From contig DQUR01000098.1 of NCBI GenBank assembly GCA_015662175.1, positions 1 through 7,113 of the forward strand: a stretch of DNA of 7,113 bases. Direction: 5' to 3'. The notes below the pieces were generated by a model. The model saw only the letters and a list, made by a program, of their open reading frames with translations. It did not search any database and had not been told where the DNA came from. Below are positions 6,538 through 7,113 of this stretch, one piece after another. Made by a program: the position numbers and the translations under genes. The DNA is from Thermococcus paralvinellae. GTDB taxonomy: Archaea; Methanobacteriota_B; Thermococci; Thermococcales; Thermococcaceae. Position 1 is the stretch's first letter. Each line of letters begins with the position of its first letter.

Positions 6538-7113
6538 TCACTTATTTTCTTGCCTAACCGGATACGGCATGAATTCAACAGTTCCCCTTTGCTTCATTGG
6601 CTGGGGGTAGAGTTGCATTAGCTCATAGACCTCTTCCGGAACGTCAGTGCTTACATGTAACCCAAGCCTTTTTGCTTCTTCAACGGTTATCGGATAATCG
6701 TGGGTCCATCTACCTTCTGTAAGTATTTGGGCAAGTTCTTTGGCCTTCTTCTCCCCATATCTATCTTTAAGCAGCTCAAAAACAAAGTTTCTAACTTGGT
6801 TGATTGCCTTTTCCGCAACATCAGCCAAAATTAGGGTCTGGTCATCAACTTTTTCTGCCCCTTTCTTCTGAACCGCCTTAATTATGCTTGGAGCTGGGTA
6901 CTGGCCAAGCTGTGGATCAACGGGACCAAGAACGGCATGGGGATCCATAATTATTTTATCCGCCGCCAGGGCTATTAGAGTTCCACCGCTCATTGCATAG
7001 TGGGGAACAATGACCCTGGTTTCTGCTGGGTGATCTTTCAGTGCTTTTGCTATTTGGGTTGCCGCTAAAACCAATCCACCGGGGGTATGAATGATCAAAT
7101 CAATTGGCTTATC
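6538..7113 (-). CDS. SDH proteinase-family serine protease (ClpP/SppA fold), 5' end beyond right edge
   Basis: The 191 C-terminal codons present begin DKPIDLIIHTPGG and continue without a stop to the window edge, so the start and any N-terminal membrane anchor lie outside. The ClpP/crotonase-fold features are clear: HTPGG oxyanion-loop motif near residue 9-13 of the fragment; AMSGGT with the presumed nucleophile Ser42 (codon at 6990-6988); ALAADKIIM; and the LGPVDPQLG motif (62-70) that is typical of the SDH proteinase family (PF01972), relatives of SppA in archaea and bacteria. The expected base would be a Lys or Asp/His further on, which I cannot assign with confidence. Members usually carry an N-terminal transmembrane helix; substrates in archaea are unknown. 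Convergent with, and immediately adjacent to, the JAMM gene. Confidence 0.9.
   Translation of the reverse strand, partial: DKPIDLIIHTPGGLVLAATQIAKALKDHPAETRVIVPHYAMSGGTLIALAADKIIMDPHAVLGPVDPQLGQYPAPSIIKAVQKKGAEKVDDQTLILADVAEKAINQVRNFVFELLKDRYGEKKAKELAQILTEGRWTHDYPITVEEAKRLGLHVSTDVPEEVYELMQLYPQPMKQRGTVEFMPYPVRQENK

Noticed and set aside
7096..7098. TTG at 7098 as start of the SDH-type protease
   Set aside because: The frame stays open to the window edge and the conserved strand before HTPGG continues upstream (DKPID), so the TTG is an internal Leu codon.

Overview
The window looks chromosomal and comes from a hyperthermophilic euryarchaeon, most likely of the order Thermococcales (Thermococcus/Pyrococcus). 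The evidence is a membrane-type archaeal LonB protease interrupted by an intein at a site I associate with Thermococcales, archaeal TATA-box promoters, GGAGG/GGTGA ribosome binding sites, a C/D box guide RNA, and several proteins of archaeal type. The genus call is inferred from protein character and not from a search.

Layout. Positions 1-829 (minus) hold a family 2 glycosyltransferase whose C-terminus runs off the left edge. Twenty bases upstream of it, on the same strand and probably in the same transcript, lies lon (850-4173), carrying a 461-residue in-frame intein (2128-3510). A short divergent promoter (about 4174-4262) with one near-symmetrical TATA element serves lon leftward and a duplicated-domain protein of unknown function (DUF2666-like, 4263-5057) rightward. 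Behind that gene come a convincing C/D box sRNA gene (5061-5133), a T-rich stretch, and a broken ridA/YjgF gene (5161-5528) with a lost start codon and several frame lesions. A probably leaderless promoter then drives a two-gene overlapping operon: a hypothetical protein with a GPP34/GOLPH3-like N-terminal pattern (5568-6185) and a compact JAMM/MPN+ metalloprotease (6169-6537). The JAMM gene abuts, stop codon to stop codon, a convergent ClpP/SppA-fold serine protease of the SDH proteinase family (6538-7113, start beyond the right edge).

Taken together, three proteolytic genes sit within about 6.3 kb: LonB for ATP-driven turnover of membrane and cytosolic proteins, a possible SAMP (ubiquitin-like) deconjugase, and an SDH-type serine protease. 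Whether they are functionally linked is not shown by the sequence. The most unusual features are the Lon intein, which has Lys in place of the penultimate His and Gly in place of the second LAGLIDADG Asp (splicing probably retained, homing probably lost), the sRNA, and the ridA pseudogene. I saw no tRNA, rRNA, CRISPR array, insertion sequence or replication origin.
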